DNA of 64,000 nt. It comes from Vibrio tubiashii. Lineage in GTDB: Bacteria > Pseudomonadota > Gammaproteobacteria > Enterobacterales > Vibrionaceae. The stretch spans positions 1,364,001 to 1,428,000 of the forward strand of contig NZ_CP117029.1 of assembly GCF_028551255.1 (NCBI RefSeq), read 5' to 3'. Below are positions 44,973 through 54,588 of this stretch, in pieces. The notes under the pieces are model-generated. The model worked only from the letters and a program-made list of their open reading frames with translations. It was not told the DNA's origin and searched no databases. A program made the position numbers and the translations under genes. Numbering within the stretch: position 1 is the stretch's first letter; each line of letters starts with the position of its first letter.

Positions 44973-45860
44973 TTATAGTTCCAAGTAAGTGATTGGAATA
45001 TCAGGGTTTAGTGCTTCTAGCGTTGCTTGTGTGTTTGCTAGGTGACTAATCGTACCGTCTTCGACTTCCACTAAAGCCGCTGAATCGATACTTTCAAGTT
45101 CTTGGCGGTCTAACAGTAGTTGGATCAATGCAACTTGAAGTGGCGGTAAGCTTGGGTTAAATGCAGCATTTTCGGCATATGCGCCTTGATAGACTTTGCC
45201 ATCTTTGGTCTTAATCGCGACACCACTTAAGTTGTGTGTATAAGGGGCATGGCTTCGATTTAATGCGGCGACAGCCAGCTGTAGTAGCTCATCTTGCTCT
45301 TGCGTCTGTTTTCCATGGTCAACAGAGGTCATCAATGCGGATTCGATGCCAAGATCTGAAGGGCCAAACGACTCTGGTAAGTAGTAATGAAGTGGCTGTC
45401 CTTCACGCTTAGGCAGTTGGATCTTAAGCTCGTTAGCGGTTGAAAGTTCATTCATAAACTGACGACAGTGACCACAAGGGCTGTAGTTTATCGTGATGTC
45501 AGCAACGCCTTGTTCACCCTTCATCCATGCATGGCTGATGGCTGATTGCTCTGCGTGAACGGTTTGCCCTAGTTGAACGCCGTCAAACTCGACATTCGCG
45601 CCGAAGTAGAGTTTGCCAGATAGGCCGCGAACAATCGCACCCACATAAAACTTAGAAAGCGGAGCATAGGAATAAGCGGCTGCAAATGGAAGTAGCAATA
45701 CTCGTAGTTCTGCGTCATCAAGACCTGAAATAGCGAGGAGTTGCTCAAATTGCTCTGAAGAAATCGTCGCGTCAAAATCGTCAGCAAGAAGAATAGGAGA
45801 TAAGAAATCTGCTACGTTTTGTGGCACTTCAGATAGCGCCTGTTCAATGCGGCTTCTCAT
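44973..45860 (-). CDS. cdd: Cytidine deaminase
   Basis: A 295-residue dimeric-type cytidine deaminase (cytidine to uridine). The catalytic H-A-E is in [13 protein letters not shown] and the zinc Cys pair in [11 protein letters not shown], both in the first domain. The second domain (about 190-295) is the catalytically broken repeat typical of E. coli Cdd. ATG 45860 follows AAGGACT; the frame opens 7 codons earlier. The 243 bp upstream region has a CytR/CRP-like arrangement. The yohK-yohJ genes lie upstream on the same strand, as in E. coli. Confidence 0.95.
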   Translation of the reverse strand: MRSRIEQALSEVPQNVADFLSPILLADDFDATISSEQFEQLLAISGLDDAELRVLLLPFAAAYSYAPLSKFYVGAIVRGLSGKLYFGANVEFDGVQLGQTVHAEQSAISHAWMKGEQGVADITINYSPCGHCRQFMNELSTANELKIQLPKREGQPLHYYLPESFGPSDLGIESALMTSVDHGKQTQEQDELLQLAVAALNRSHAPYTHNLSGVAIKTKDGKVYQGAYAENAAFNPSLPPLQVALIQLLLDRQELESIDSAALVEVEDGTISHLANTQATLEALNPDIPITYLEL

Positions 45861-45967
45861 AGTGAGTCCTTTAATAAACATCGTTGATATCTTTGAGTTT
45901 AGAGCCAGATACTGGTGTGTAAACTCCGATATTGGTATTACATTTTATGTAAAGATGAGAATTATTC

Positions 45968-46032
45968 GGCGATCAATATCACAAAATATATTGTAACGAT
46001 ATTGTCTGTTGCATTATTTGAGTGATGTCACA
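45968..46032 (-). promoter_or_regulatory. CytR/CRP-like control region of cdd
   Basis: A good CRP-like site at 46017-46032 (TTTGA-N6-TCACA) and a weaker one at 45968-45983 (GGCGA-N6-TCACA) have centres 49 bp apart. Between them lie a perfect CytR octamer GTTGCATT (46008-46015) and an inverted 6/8 match ATTGTAAC (45990-45997). Two CRP sites about 50 bp apart with CytR bound between them is the architecture known from E. coli nucleoside-catabolism promoters. Confidence 0.6.
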
Positions 46033-46103
46033 CATGATAACGATTACAGGCGAGAAATTAGTGATGTGCGTCGAGCCACTAGTTGCAGCTCGACATCAAT
46101 TAC

Positions 46104-46781
46104 TTACGCTGACAACCAGACTGCCAAGGTAAAGAAAGAAGGTGCTAGGATTGAGGTGATAACACCGCACACCACAAGTGCTAGAGAGCTAAAGGCCGCA
46201 TCTTGACCATCTTTCTCAGCGCAGGTTGCTGTCCCCAGCGCGTGGGAAACCGTCCCCATCGTGAGCCCTTTGGCAATAGGGTGAGTGATGTTCAGTAAGT
46301 TGTAAATCGGATAAGCCATAATCGCACCGAACAGGCCAACAATTAAAACTAATATCGCGGCGATGGCGGGCTCACCACCAAGGTGACTAGAAACCTCCAT
46401 CGCAATCGGTGTGGTTACTGATTTACCCAACAAGCTTGCGATTAGAGAAATATCTGCCTTTAAGTAAACGGCAATCATACTTGCGGTAAACATCGACATG
46501 ATACTGCCCACACCGCACGCCAGCATGATGATACGCCAATTGGCTCGGATCTGTGGTAATTGCTCATATAGAGGATAAGCCAGCGCGACTACTGCCGGTT
46601 GCAGTAGATAATTAATCCACTGATTGTCGGCATAGTAAGTTTCAAATGGCACTTTTAGGTAAGTCAGCAGTGGAATGAGAACGGCTAGGCTCACCAATAA
46701 AGGGTTCATAAAAGGGCTTTTTACTTTTTGGCATAGCCAACGTGCGGCAAAGAAAACAACAATAGTGACAAGTAACCACAT
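46104..46781 (-). CDS. yohK: LrgB-family membrane protein (YohK-like)
   Basis: A 225-residue integral membrane protein of the LrgB/CidB family with about six helices. Marks are KSVTTPIAMEVSSHLGG and AKGLTMGTVSHALGTATC. It pairs with an LrgA-type protein (yohJ) directly upstream. The two share one base (TAATG), so they are translationally coupled. The pair is a holin/antiholin-like or metabolite-efflux system (glycolate, pyruvate and similar compounds in other species). Confidence 0.9.
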   Translation of the reverse strand: MWLLVTIVVFFAARWLCQKVKSPFMNPLLVSLAVLIPLLTYLKVPFETYYADNQWINYLLQPAVVALAYPLYEQLPQIRANWRIIMLACGVGSIMSMFTASMIAVYLKADISLIASLLGKSVTTPIAMEVSSHLGGEPAIAAILVLIVGLFGAIMAYPIYNLLNITHPIAKGLTMGTVSHALGTATCAEKDGQDAAFSSLALVVCGVITSILAPSFFTLAVWLSA

Positions 46782-47146
46782 TATTTTTGTCCTCCTTTAA
46801 GCATGCGATCGAGCATTAAACCCAAAACGACCAGTACGATCAGAGTACCACCTACAGCGCTTGCTAAAATCGGTAAGGCGTTAGCGATTAGCATATCGAA
46901 ATGCTCCATCAAGCCAACACTGATAGGGACGAATAGCAGCACCATGTAGCGAATAAAGAGAGAGGCACCGGGTTTAACCCAGTCTGAAGGCACGAGTCCG
47001 CTCGCAAGCAAACCAAACAAAATCAGCATACCGATGATGCTGCCAGGAATAGAGATACCTAATAAGTGTTGAATATTAATGCCCGCGACAAGGCACAAAA
47101 ATATCAGCCCCATAGATACGACGTATTGAAGCAAAGTTTTCGCCAT
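46781..47146 (-). CDS. yohJ: LrgA/CidA-family membrane protein (YohJ-like)
   Basis: A 121-residue, four-helix membrane protein of the LrgA/CidA family ([21 protein letters not shown] and [19 protein letters not shown] are hallmarks). I take ATG 47146; a TTG at 47203 would add 19 residues. It is the first gene of yohJ-yohK and may be co-transcribed with cdd, as in E. coli. Confidence 0.87.
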   Translation of the reverse strand: MAKTLLQYVVSMGLIFLCLVAGINIQHLLGISIPGSIIGMLILFGLLASGLVPSDWVKPGASLFIRYMVLLFVPISVGLMEHFDMLIANALPILASAVGGTLIVLVVLGLMLDRMLKGGQK

Positions 47147-47291
47147 AGTGTAGAGTCGTCCAACTGCAGAACCTTCAGAGTGCTGAAGGCTCGAATTATT
47201 CAAATGCCTAACTTAGAGTTTTGATTAGTATTTAGAGAGTTAGGCCAGGTTGTAGGGTGCAGGACTTGGTTACTATTTTTAATTTTGACTA

Positions 47292-48716
47292 CTAGGATAC
47301 TCGCTTTTGTACGTATTGGTAGATAGATTTTAAAATAGCGATTTTCTTTTGGTCACTTTCATGTTCGTGAACTAAGTTTTCCAAATTTAGCATGTAGTCT
47401 TCAATACGACTTTCGAAGTAGTCACGACAGTGCGCAGCCCATCGCTGTTGTTCTGACTCATCGAGCGTCCACGGGAAGTTTCGCGCGCGATAACGGAACA
47501 GCAATGGCGCAATGCGGTCATCACTAAATGAAATATCAAGCGCAGATAGATTGTTTGGGTCAGTTTCACGAATGATGTTCATCGCCGCTTTATCTGCCGG
47601 AGAGAAGAACCCATCGTAGAGCATGCTATCGACATCATTGTTCTTTTCATATTCTCGCTCAATGGCATAAACACCAATCAGCTTTTCACGAACTTCAGGG
47701 TGCTTGCGGAGCAGAGCTAAGTTCTCTAGGCATTTCTCTCGGTCAATGCCAATCTTCTCTGCGTTTTCCGCAGTGAGTGTTTTCGCTGGAGCGAGAATAG
47801 GGCACTTATTGAGATGGATAAGCTTAACAGGGACTGGAAGCTCGTCAGGCGCAAGGTCAGAACGCTTAGTATACAGTCGCTCATTAAGCTGCTCGGTATC
47901 CAAATCCAATAGGGCTTGTGGGTCTTTCGCCAAATCGACACAAATAACTGCGTTTTGATTAGTCGGGTGCCAAGCAACAGGAACAACCCAGCTAGTGTAG
48001 TTACACTCTTTGCCCAACATTCCTGAAACATGCATCAAGGGTGTCATGTTCACGATGTCGATCAGCTCATTCAACTTGCGCTTGTGACGCATGCTTAGGA
48101 AGTAATCAAACAACTTTGGTTGAGCTGCTTTCACCTTTTTGGCCATTTCAATCGTCGCGATAACATCCGCCATCGCGTCGTGTGCGTTCTCATGTTCAAT
48201 GCCATTGGCTACAGATAAATGCTCAAGCTTAAAGCTGATAAAACCTTCATCGTTTTCAGGCCAGTTTACTCCTTCTGGACGAAGCGCGTAGCAAGCACGC
48301 ATGACATCAAGTAAATCCCAGCGAGAGTTACGGTTTTGCCAGCTCCACGCATAAGGGTCGATAAAGTTTCGGTAACAGGTGTAGCGCGTTACCTCATCAT
48401 CGAATCGGATACTGTTATAGCCCAAGCTAATGGTGTTTGGTGTTGCCAGTTGTTCGTGGATCTTTGCGATAAACTCGGGCTCAGATAGGCCTTGGTTTTC
48501 CGCAGTTTTCGGAGTAATTCCTGTAATTAGCGCGGCTTCCGGTGCTGGAAGATAATCCGCAGGCGGCTGACAATAAATAACAAGAGGTTCACCAATAATA
48601 TTGAAGTCCATATCGGTACGAACACCCGCAAACTGACACGGTCGATCTTTCGCTGGGCTAGTTCCCCACGTCTCGTAATCAAAAAAGAAAAACGTAGGCT
48701 GATTCTCTTGCTGCAT
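47292..48716 (-). CDS. sbcB: Exodeoxyribonuclease I
   Basis: A 474-residue 3'-5' single-strand exonuclease, nearly the same length as E. coli SbcB/ExoI (475). The DnaQ-fold acidic residues are in FFFFDYETWGTSPAKDRPCQF (F-D-x-E), LGYNSIRFDDEVTRY and HENAHDAMADVIATI (H-D-A-x-x-D). The SH3-like and C-terminal helical parts follow (LFDYFLSMRHKRKL, RYRARNFPWTL). ATG 48716 gives the normal N-terminus. It acts in mismatch repair and recombination. Confidence 0.95.
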   Translation of the reverse strand: MQQENQPTFFFFDYETWGTSPAKDRPCQFAGVRTDMDFNIIGEPLVIYCQPPADYLPAPEAALITGITPKTAENQGLSEPEFIAKIHEQLATPNTISLGYNSIRFDDEVTRYTCYRNFIDPYAWSWQNRNSRWDLLDVMRACYALRPEGVNWPENDEGFISFKLEHLSVANGIEHENAHDAMADVIATIEMAKKVKAAQPKLFDYFLSMRHKRKLNELIDIVNMTPLMHVSGMLGKECNYTSWVVPVAWHPTNQNAVICVDLAKDPQALLDLDTEQLNERLYTKRSDLAPDELPVPVKLIHLNKCPILAPAKTLTAENAEKIGIDREKCLENLALLRKHPEVREKLIGVYAIEREYEKNNDVDSMLYDGFFSPADKAAMNIIRETDPNNLSALDISFSDDRIAPLLFRYRARNFPWTLDESEQQRWAAHCRDYFESRIEDYMLNLENLVHEHESDQKKIAILKSIYQYVQKRVS

Positions 48717-48955
48717 TGTCTTTATTACCAAGGGTTTGAAATCTACCTCGGTATTAGACCATTGGCAGCCACCAAGCGCAATTGTGAGAGAGGAACAAGG
48801 CGATAAGAGGTGATTTTTTGGGCGAGTGATTTTTGCTGAATAGGGCGAGACTTGTTTGCGTGAAGTGAGTCGTGAAAGCTTGCATACCGAAAGATATGAT
48901 ATTTGTTTGCTATTAACCTTGAGTGACTATGATTAGTTACATAAGGCGGTTGAAC

Positions 48956-49324
48956 ATGCTTGAACGGATAGAGCGGGTGCTAGATGTTAATAGCATTGAG
49001 TATGAAAGTGGTGGTAACACGATATATATTAAGTTGGGTACGGTTACCTCTAAAGTGAAAATTAGGTATGACATAGCGACGAATACCTATCGCGTCAACT
49101 GTAATGAATTTGTGCTTTATACCACTAGCTTTGTTTGGTTTGCATTGACGTTTTTTAGTATGACAAACTATTCCGATAACGCTTGGTGGTCAGGGTATTC
49201 TATTGGAATAATGTTTGCGGCAGGTATAGGTGCTTTGTTCCAAATAATAGTGACTTACGTTCAGTTGCTCGACCTTAGGGCTCAGTTAAGGGAAGTTGGT
49301 GTTTACTTAAAATCGGGATGGTAA
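48956..49324 (+). CDS. Hypothetical two-helix membrane protein
   Basis: A protein of about 122 residues (ATG 48956 after AAGGCGG; a GTG at 48923 is possible). The first 50 residues form a small beta-rich domain (SIEYESGGNTIYIKLGTVTSKVKI). Two hydrophobic helices follow (FVWFALTFFSM and IGIMFAAGIGALFQIIVTYV), then a short amphipathic tail. I do not recognise a family. A terminator follows the stop. Confidence 0.6.
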   Translation: MLERIERVLDVNSIEYESGGNTIYIKLGTVTSKVKIRYDIATNTYRVNCNEFVLYTTSFVWFALTFFSMTNYSDNAWWSGYSIGIMFAAGIGALFQIIVTYVQLLDLRAQLREVGVYLKSGW

Positions 49325-49347
49325 ATCCGTTTAGATTACGCAAAAAA

Positions 49348-49370
49348 ATGGCCGACTGTTATCGGCCATT
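49348..49370. terminator. Bidirectional terminator
   Basis: An AATGGCCGA/TCGGCCATT stem with A-rich and T-rich flanks, between the convergent hypothetical gene and tcyP. Confidence 0.85.
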
Positions 49371-49394
49371 ATTCGTTTTAATGAGGGTAGAGCG

Positions 49395-50768
49395 TTACGC
49401 TTGCTGCGTTTCTAGCTCTTCATCTTTTACTGTTTGCTTCATTAAGCGACTGGTAATAGTGCCTGCAGTCATTGCGCCTGAAACGTTTAGTGCGGTACGT
49501 GCCATATCGATCAGTGGTTCGATAGAGATCAATAGTGCGGCAATCGTAACAGGTAAGCCCATTGCAGGTAGCACGATAAGAGCTGCGAACGTTGCGCCGC
49601 CACCTACACCTGCGATACCAAATGAGCTAATCACAATGATCGCAATTAAAGAAAGAATGAAGTTAATGTCCATTGGGTCGATGCCAACACTTGGCGCGAC
49701 CATGACTGCTAACATCGCAGGGTAGATACCTGCACAACCATTCTGGCCGATAGTGGCACCAAACGAAGCTGATAGGTTTGCGATTGCTGGGGGAACGCGA
49801 AGCTTGTTGATTTGCGCTTCAACGTTTAAAGGAATTGTTGCCGCTGAGCTGCGCGAAGTAAATGCGAAAGTCAGTACTGGCCAAATCTTCTGGAAGTACT
49901 CTTTAGGGCTCACGCCTACAAAAGAGACTAGCACACCGTGAACAACGAACATCAGCGCAATCGCAACATAAGAAGCGACAATAAAGCCTAACAGGTTAAG
50001 AATATCGGAGGCACTTGAGGTCGCAACCACTTTTGCCATTAGCGCAGCGATACCATAAGGCGTAAGTGCCATGATCATCTTAACTAAGCGCATAACAATA
50101 GATTGAGCCGCTTCGACAAACGTGCGAATTGGTGATTCTAGCTCTTGCTTCTCAGCCATTACTTTACGCGCTGCAATACCGGTGAGTACACCAAAGATAA
50201 CTACTGCGATGATCGAAGTAGAACGAGCACCAGTCAGGTCGGCAAAGGGGTTGGTTGGAATAAAGCTAATCAGCATTTGCGGGATGGTGAGATCACTCAC
50301 GCGATCGGCACGCGTTTCTAGGGCGGCGATACGTGCTGTTTCACGAGCACCTTCTGTTAAACCTTCTGCACTTAGACCAAAAGCTTGAGTCACAACGATA
50401 CCGATTAGAGCGGATATAGCCGTTGTTGCCAGCAGAACTGAAATAGTTAAGCCCGAGATTTTACCCAGAGCGCCACCTTTTTCTAGCTTAACAACCGCTG
50501 CGATCATTGACACCAATACTAATGGCATAATGATCATTTTCAACAGACCAACATAGCCACGACCGACCACATTTACCCACTCAAGCGTTTGAGCGATAAC
50601 CGGATTGCCTTCACCGAAGATGAGCTGTAGCGCTAAACCGAAAGCACTACCAAAGACGAGACCAAGTAAGACGAGACGCGATAAAGTGTTCTCTTTTTTC
50701 TGCTGTCCATAGAGGAAAAAGAGAATGCCAACAAATACCGCTAGCGAAGCGATAACCACTACTGACAT
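49395..50768 (-). CDS. tcyP: Na+:dicarboxylate/cystine symporter (TcyP-like)
   Basis: A 457-residue DAACS-family symporter, the size and wording of L-cystine transporter TcyP/YdjN. Visible marks are GYVGLLKMIIMPLVLVSMIAAVV, FTSRSSAATIPLNVE (the Ser-rich re-entrant loop), ASFGATIGQNGCAGIYPAMLAV and FGIAGVGGGATFAALIVLPAMG. ATG 50768 follows AAAGGATATG; the frame opens 32 codons earlier. It imports cystine (possibly related dicarboxylates) with Na+ across the inner membrane. Confidence 0.9.
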   Translation of the reverse strand: MSVVVIASLAVFVGILFFLYGQQKKENTLSRLVLLGLVFGSAFGLALQLIFGEGNPVIAQTLEWVNVVGRGYVGLLKMIIMPLVLVSMIAAVVKLEKGGALGKISGLTISVLLATTAISALIGIVVTQAFGLSAEGLTEGARETARIAALETRADRVSDLTIPQMLISFIPTNPFADLTGARSTSIIAVVIFGVLTGIAARKVMAEKQELESPIRTFVEAAQSIVMRLVKMIMALTPYGIAALMAKVVATSSASDILNLLGFIVASYVAIALMFVVHGVLVSFVGVSPKEYFQKIWPVLTFAFTSRSSAATIPLNVEAQINKLRVPPAIANLSASFGATIGQNGCAGIYPAMLAVMVAPSVGIDPMDINFILSLIAIIVISSFGIAGVGGGATFAALIVLPAMGLPVTIAALLISIEPLIDMARTALNVSGAMTAGTITSRLMKQTVKDEELETQQA

Positions 50769-50957
50769 ATTTACATATCCTTTAGTTTTTAATGATGATA
50801 TTGATAGAATTAATATCTTATGGAATTTGATTCGGTATGAAGGGTAATGATTTGAAATACTCAATTGAAGTTACAAAAGGGTATTAAATATAGCTAACGG
50901 TTATTAACATTTGCTAACAGCGTAGAAGATGTACACGTAACAGTGAAATTGAGCGGT

Positions 50958-51704
50958 TTATTGATACTTTTTAAGCAATTTTCGCATCGCAACGCTATCG
51001 GCCGTTTCTCGTTTTTTATTGGAGTGGGAAAAAAGCAGATACTGCATCGCCAATGCTACGTCAGAGGCTTCAATTGGAATGAGCTTGGCAAGAGGACCAA
51101 TCATCAGTGGCTGGCAAATCTTCAGCATGATTTGGGTGACGACTTCGTCTTTACGTGGTTGTTCTCGTAACCCTTTTAAAGGACCTGGGCGAACAAAGAC
51201 GACACGATCAAAGCCCATGCGCTCAATGGTGAGCTCCATACGTCCTTTGCACCGCAGATAGTGGGACAATGAGCGGGCAGATGCCCCGTAACTTGAGACG
51301 ACGGCTAACTGCTTTACACCGAGTAGCTTCATTTCTTGAGCAACATCGCACACCAGTTGGTAGTCAATGCTTTCTAATGCTTGTTTGGAGCCAGCTTGTT
51401 TGAGTGTTGTGCCTAGGCAGATAAAACCAAACTTTGGACGTGGTTTGTCTTTATCCCATTCTTGAATGCGCAGTTCTGGATGCTGAATTTCTTCAAGCTT
51501 GGAATGGAAGAAGGGAAGTTTACGACGAGTCAGGGCGTAAATATGCTCAATTGGTTCACGTTCCAACATCTGCTTAATCAGCTCGTTGCCGATCAGACCG
51601 GTACTGCCCGCTGTAATTACAGTGATGTTGTTTGAGTTATCCAAGATGAACAAGCCTATCTTCAAAGTATATTTTTGACGAATGATTGAGCATCTTATAA
51701 TCAA
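50958..51704 (-). CDS. Short-chain dehydrogenase-like NAD(P)-binding protein
   Basis: An atypical SDR/NmrA-like protein of up to 248 residues. A Rossmann glycine motif TAGSTGLIGNELIKQ is near the N-terminus, FICLGTTLKQAGSKQALESIDYQLV is the family-specific block, and VVSSYGAS holds the catalytic Ser/Tyr region. FVRPGPLKGLRE follows. Sequences of this kind are often annotated as oxidoreductase or HTATIP2-like proteins. The true start is uncertain: residues 1-20 look unlike a Rossmann N-terminus, and a TTG near residue 21 may be used. Confidence 0.8.
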   Translation of the reverse strand: MIIRCSIIRQKYTLKIGLFILDNSNNITVITAGSTGLIGNELIKQMLEREPIEHIYALTRRKLPFFHSKLEEIQHPELRIQEWDKDKPRPKFGFICLGTTLKQAGSKQALESIDYQLVCDVAQEMKLLGVKQLAVVSSYGASARSLSHYLRCKGRMELTIERMGFDRVVFVRPGPLKGLREQPRKDEVVTQIMLKICQPLMIGPLAKLIPIEASDVALAMQYLLFSHSNKKRETADSVAMRKLLKKYQ

Positions 51705-51794
51705 GCAGGAAAGTCTGTGATCTGCGACAAGGTTGATGCACCAAGAAAGAAACTTATCCCGCAGTTTTAAGTAAGAAGAGTAATCGGTACAACT

Positions 51795-51817
51795 AGACCT
51801 CGCACTGGGCGAGGTCT
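51795..51817. repeat. Stable hairpin in the 51705-52162 intergenic region
   Basis: A perfect 9 bp GC-rich stem AGACCTCGC/GCGAGGTCT with a 5-base loop. No T tract follows on either strand. It lies between the SDR gene and a possible 28-residue ORF. The rest of this 458 bp region, apart from two tiny ORFs, shows nothing I can name. Confidence 0.5.
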
Positions 51818-51827
51818 GTTCTAGGGT

Positions 51828-51914
51828 TTATGTTAATGATAGAGGGACTTTCTTTTGGTTGCGTTGTTGTGGTTTGTTCTGTTTTTGTTTTTTCGAATGT
51901 TGATTGGCAATCAT
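51828..51914 (-). CDS. Possible 28-residue Lys/Gln-rich peptide
   Basis: A minus-strand mini-ORF with a near-perfect AAGGAGG ribosome-binding site 4 bases before ATG 51914. The product is extremely basic and polar (NQHSKKQKQNKPQQRNQKK) and has no hydrophobic segment, so it could bind nucleic acid or ribosomes. It ends 10 bases before the hairpin at 51795-51817. It may be a leader for the SDR gene downstream. It is too short for coding statistics to decide. Confidence 0.35.
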   Translation of the reverse strand: MIANQHSKKQKQNKPQQRNQKKVPLSLT

Positions 51915-52162
51915 AAAACCTCCTTGCACTATCAATCGGGAGAAAACAATGTCACGACGAAATTTAATGCACAGTTTGTGCCGTTATAAACGCTCTCCCT
52001 AACCTAAAAGATAGGCGTATTTGGCGAAAAATTTCAGTTTAGTGGTCAAATTAGGAATCGTTTTGCAAATTGGCGAGGTCAATGAACCATGGATAAAGCG
52101 TGTTAACTGTTTGATTTCAAGTTACACTCAAGCCAATAGGAACCGCTCAGAAAGGAAAAGGG

Positions 52163-52774
52163 ATGAACATCGAGCTCAGCACGCTGGCCCCCACCCAAAT
52201 TTATCATTTGATGACACAAACCGTCATTCCAAGACCTATCGCTTGGGTATTGACCGATTCAGAACAAGACAACTATAACCTTGCGCCATTTTCTTACTTT
52301 ACGGCCGTTTCAAGTAACCCGCCTTTGTTGATGTTTTCTGTGGGTAAAAAGCCTTCAGGAGAGGTGAAAGACACAACGCGTAATGTGTTGGAAACCGGAA
52401 AAATGGTTATTCATATCGCTCATCATGATTCTGCTCATGATGTGACTCAAACTGCTGCAACGCTTGAGCATGGTGAGTCTGAAATTAAAGCTACAGGGAT
52501 AGAGCTGACGGATTTTGATGGCTTTGATTTACCGAGGGTTAAAGACTGTCCTATTGCGTTTGCGTGCAAACTGTATGAAGTGAAAGAGATTGGTGAAACA
52601 CCACAAAGCCTTATCTTTGCTGAAATTGAAAAAGTATATATTGCACCAGAGGTTATCGGCGAGCGTAGCGATCGCTTAGTGGTAGATGCACTTAAAGTGG
52701 ACCCTCTCTCGCGTTTAGGTGGTAGCCAATATGCCACGCTTAATAACGTATTCTCTGTTGCTCGACCTAAATAG
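52163..52774 (+). CDS. Flavin reductase-like FMN-binding split-barrel protein
   Basis: A 203-residue flavin-reductase-family protein. Marks are MTQTVIPRPIAWVLT, YNLAPFSYFTAVSSNPPLLMFSVG, KDTTRNVLETGKMVIHIA and VDPLSRLGGSQYATL. It lies 9 bases upstream of cobT on the same strand and is probably the first gene of the cob operon. Because corrinoid adenosylation needs Co(II) reduced to Co(I), a role as electron donor in cobalamin salvage is an attractive inference, but a generic FMN protein is also possible. AAAGGAAAAGGG precedes ATG 52163. Confidence 0.88.
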   Translation: MNIELSTLAPTQIYHLMTQTVIPRPIAWVLTDSEQDNYNLAPFSYFTAVSSNPPLLMFSVGKKPSGEVKDTTRNVLETGKMVIHIAHHDSAHDVTQTAATLEHGESEIKATGIELTDFDGFDLPRVKDCPIAFACKLYEVKEIGETPQSLIFAEIEKVYIAPEVIGERSDRLVVDALKVDPLSRLGGSQYATLNNVFSVARPK

Positions 52775-52783
52775 ATTAATACC

Positions 52784-53815
52784 ATGCTAGACCAAACTCA
52801 TTCAGATGCTATCTGGCATCGCATTAACCAAAAAACCAAACCACTCGGTGCATTAGGTCAATTAGAAGACCTTGCCCATCAAATCGCATTGATTCAGAGT
52901 CAGGGTAGAAGTGACGTCGTCACCGCTATTGAAGTGACTAAGCCGACTGCGATTGTTTTTGCCGGAGATCATGGCATTGCCGACGAAGGCCTCAGTATTG
53001 CACCGAGTGCTGTCACCCAACAGATGGTGCTTAATTTTCTAGCGGGTGGTGCAGCAATTAACTGTTTTTGCCGAACCAACCAAGTAGAGCTGACAGTGGT
53101 GGATACTGGAATCCTGCTACCGGTTGAGCATGAATCCAGTACCTTTATTGTTCAGCGACTCGGTGAGCGTACCAACAACTTTTCTCGTCAAGCGGCGATG
53201 AGCCTTGAAACGGCGCAGCGTGGCATTGATTTGGGTAAACAGTTAATAACCAATATCATCGATTCCGGCTCAAACCTAGTGATGTTTGGTGAAATGGGAA
53301 TTGGCAATACCAGTAGTGCCGCCGCCATTCTAAGCGCTCTGAGTGGTAAAAATGCCGAGGAGTGTGTCGGTCGTGGAACAGGTATCACTGACGAACAGCT
53401 AGCGAAGAAAATCGAATTGGTTGAAAAAGGTGTTTCGCGCTGTAAAGGTTTGGGCGTTATCGAAGTGCTGGCTGAAGTAGGTGGTTTTGAAATTGTTCAG
53501 ATGGTTGGCGGTTTCCTTGCCGCAGCAGAGCGCCATATACCAGTCATTGTCGATGGTTTTATTGTTTCAGCCGCTGCTTATGCTGCATCACTGATCAATC
53601 CAAACTGCCGCGATGTCATGATTTTCGCTCACCAATCGCATGAAGCGGGGCATCAACACTTATTGGCTGAACTCGACGCCAAACCTTTATTGGATCTTTC
53701 GCTTCGATTAGGTGAAGGAACAGGGGCAGTGCTCGCGATGCCGTTAATTTATGCTGCGACTGAGTTTTATAACCATATGGCAAGCTTTGAAGAAGCAGGA
53801 GTCGTGGTCGACTGA
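52784..53815 (+). CDS. cobT: Nicotinate-nucleotide:DMB phosphoribosyltransferase
   Basis: A 343-residue CobT that makes alpha-ribazole 5'-phosphate from dimethylbenzimidazole and nicotinate mononucleotide, for the lower ligand of cobalamin. Marks are [57 protein letters not shown] and the late [16 protein letters not shown] with the catalytic Glu. Its TGA shares a base with the ATG of cobS. Confidence 0.96.
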   Translation: MLDQTHSDAIWHRINQKTKPLGALGQLEDLAHQIALIQSQGRSDVVTAIEVTKPTAIVFAGDHGIADEGLSIAPSAVTQQMVLNFLAGGAAINCFCRTNQVELTVVDTGILLPVEHESSTFIVQRLGERTNNFSRQAAMSLETAQRGIDLGKQLITNIIDSGSNLVMFGEMGIGNTSSAAAILSALSGKNAEECVGRGTGITDEQLAKKIELVEKGVSRCKGLGVIEVLAEVGGFEIVQMVGGFLAAAERHIPVIVDGFIVSAAAYAASLINPNCRDVMIFAHQSHEAGHQHLLAELDAKPLLDLSLRLGEGTGAVLAMPLIYAATEFYNHMASFEEAGVVVD

Positions 53816-54588
53816 TGCCTTCATTCAAGAATCAATATCAATTATTCATGCTTGCATTGGGGTTCTTTTCTCGAATCCCAATGCCGAAAAATATCCCCTA
53901 CAGCGAAGAGCGAATGAACCAAGCAGGGCGATACTTCGCTTTGGTCGGTTTACTATTGGGCAGCTTGTGCGCTGCGGTGCTGTGGAGTGCTCAACTGCTT
54001 TTCCCTGCGAGCGTCTCTATCTTTATAATGATGGTGTTTAGCCTGCTGCTAACAGGGGCTTTCCATGAAGATGGATTAACTGATATGGCAGACGGCATCG
54101 GTGGAGGCATGACGATTGAGCGCCGTCTTACCATTATGAAAGATAGCCGTATCGGCACCTACGGGGCTAGCGCCTTGGTCATGGTACTGCTTGGTAAGTT
54201 TGTTTTACTGTCTGAGCTGATCCAGTTTGAGTCGATCTTATTGTTTGTGGTGGTCGCGTATACGTTAAGCCGAGCCGTCGCTGCGTCGCTTATCTACGAT
54301 ATGCCCTATGTGAGTGACACAGACACCAGTAAGAGTAAACCTTTGGCGCAAAAACAGTCACGAGTAGAGTTATGGGTGCTGCTGACGACAGGTCTACTGC
54401 CATGTTTGATGCTTGGTTTAAGTACAACGGTCTGGCTAGTGGCTGTGGTATTAACATTCAGGGTACTGTTTAAGCGTTGGTTAACAGCTCGCATCGGCGG
54501 ATTTACTGGTGATTGTTTAGGTGCAGCTCAGCAAATCGCCGAGTTACTCATTTATCTCACCTTGATTGCGATACAGGTAAACAGCTAA
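53815..54588 (+). CDS. cobS: Cobalamin-5-phosphate synthase
   Basis: A 257-residue inner-membrane enzyme that joins adenosyl-GDP-cobinamide to alpha-ribazole (phosphate). The FFSRIPMP opening and the [18 protein letters not shown] active-site block (acidic Mg-binding residues) are diagnostic, as are DSRIGTYGA and [19 protein letters not shown]. About six membrane segments. It overlaps cobT and cobU by one base each, so the three genes are translationally coupled. Confidence 0.95.
   Translation: MPSFKNQYQLFMLALGFFSRIPMPKNIPYSEERMNQAGRYFALVGLLLGSLCAAVLWSAQLLFPASVSIFIMMVFSLLLTGAFHEDGLTDMADGIGGGMTIERRLTIMKDSRIGTYGASALVMVLLGKFVLLSELIQFESILLFVVVAYTLSRAVAASLIYDMPYVSDTDTSKSKPLAQKQSRVELWVLLTTGLLPCLMLGLSTTVWLVAVVLTFRVLFKRWLTARIGGFTGDCLGAAQQIAELLIYLTLIAIQVNS

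Noticed and set aside
51949..52002. 17-codon + strand ORF with a GGGAGA ribosome-binding-like site
   Set aside because: Too short and too close to the divergent 28-residue ORF to call as a gene; kept only as part of a finding.
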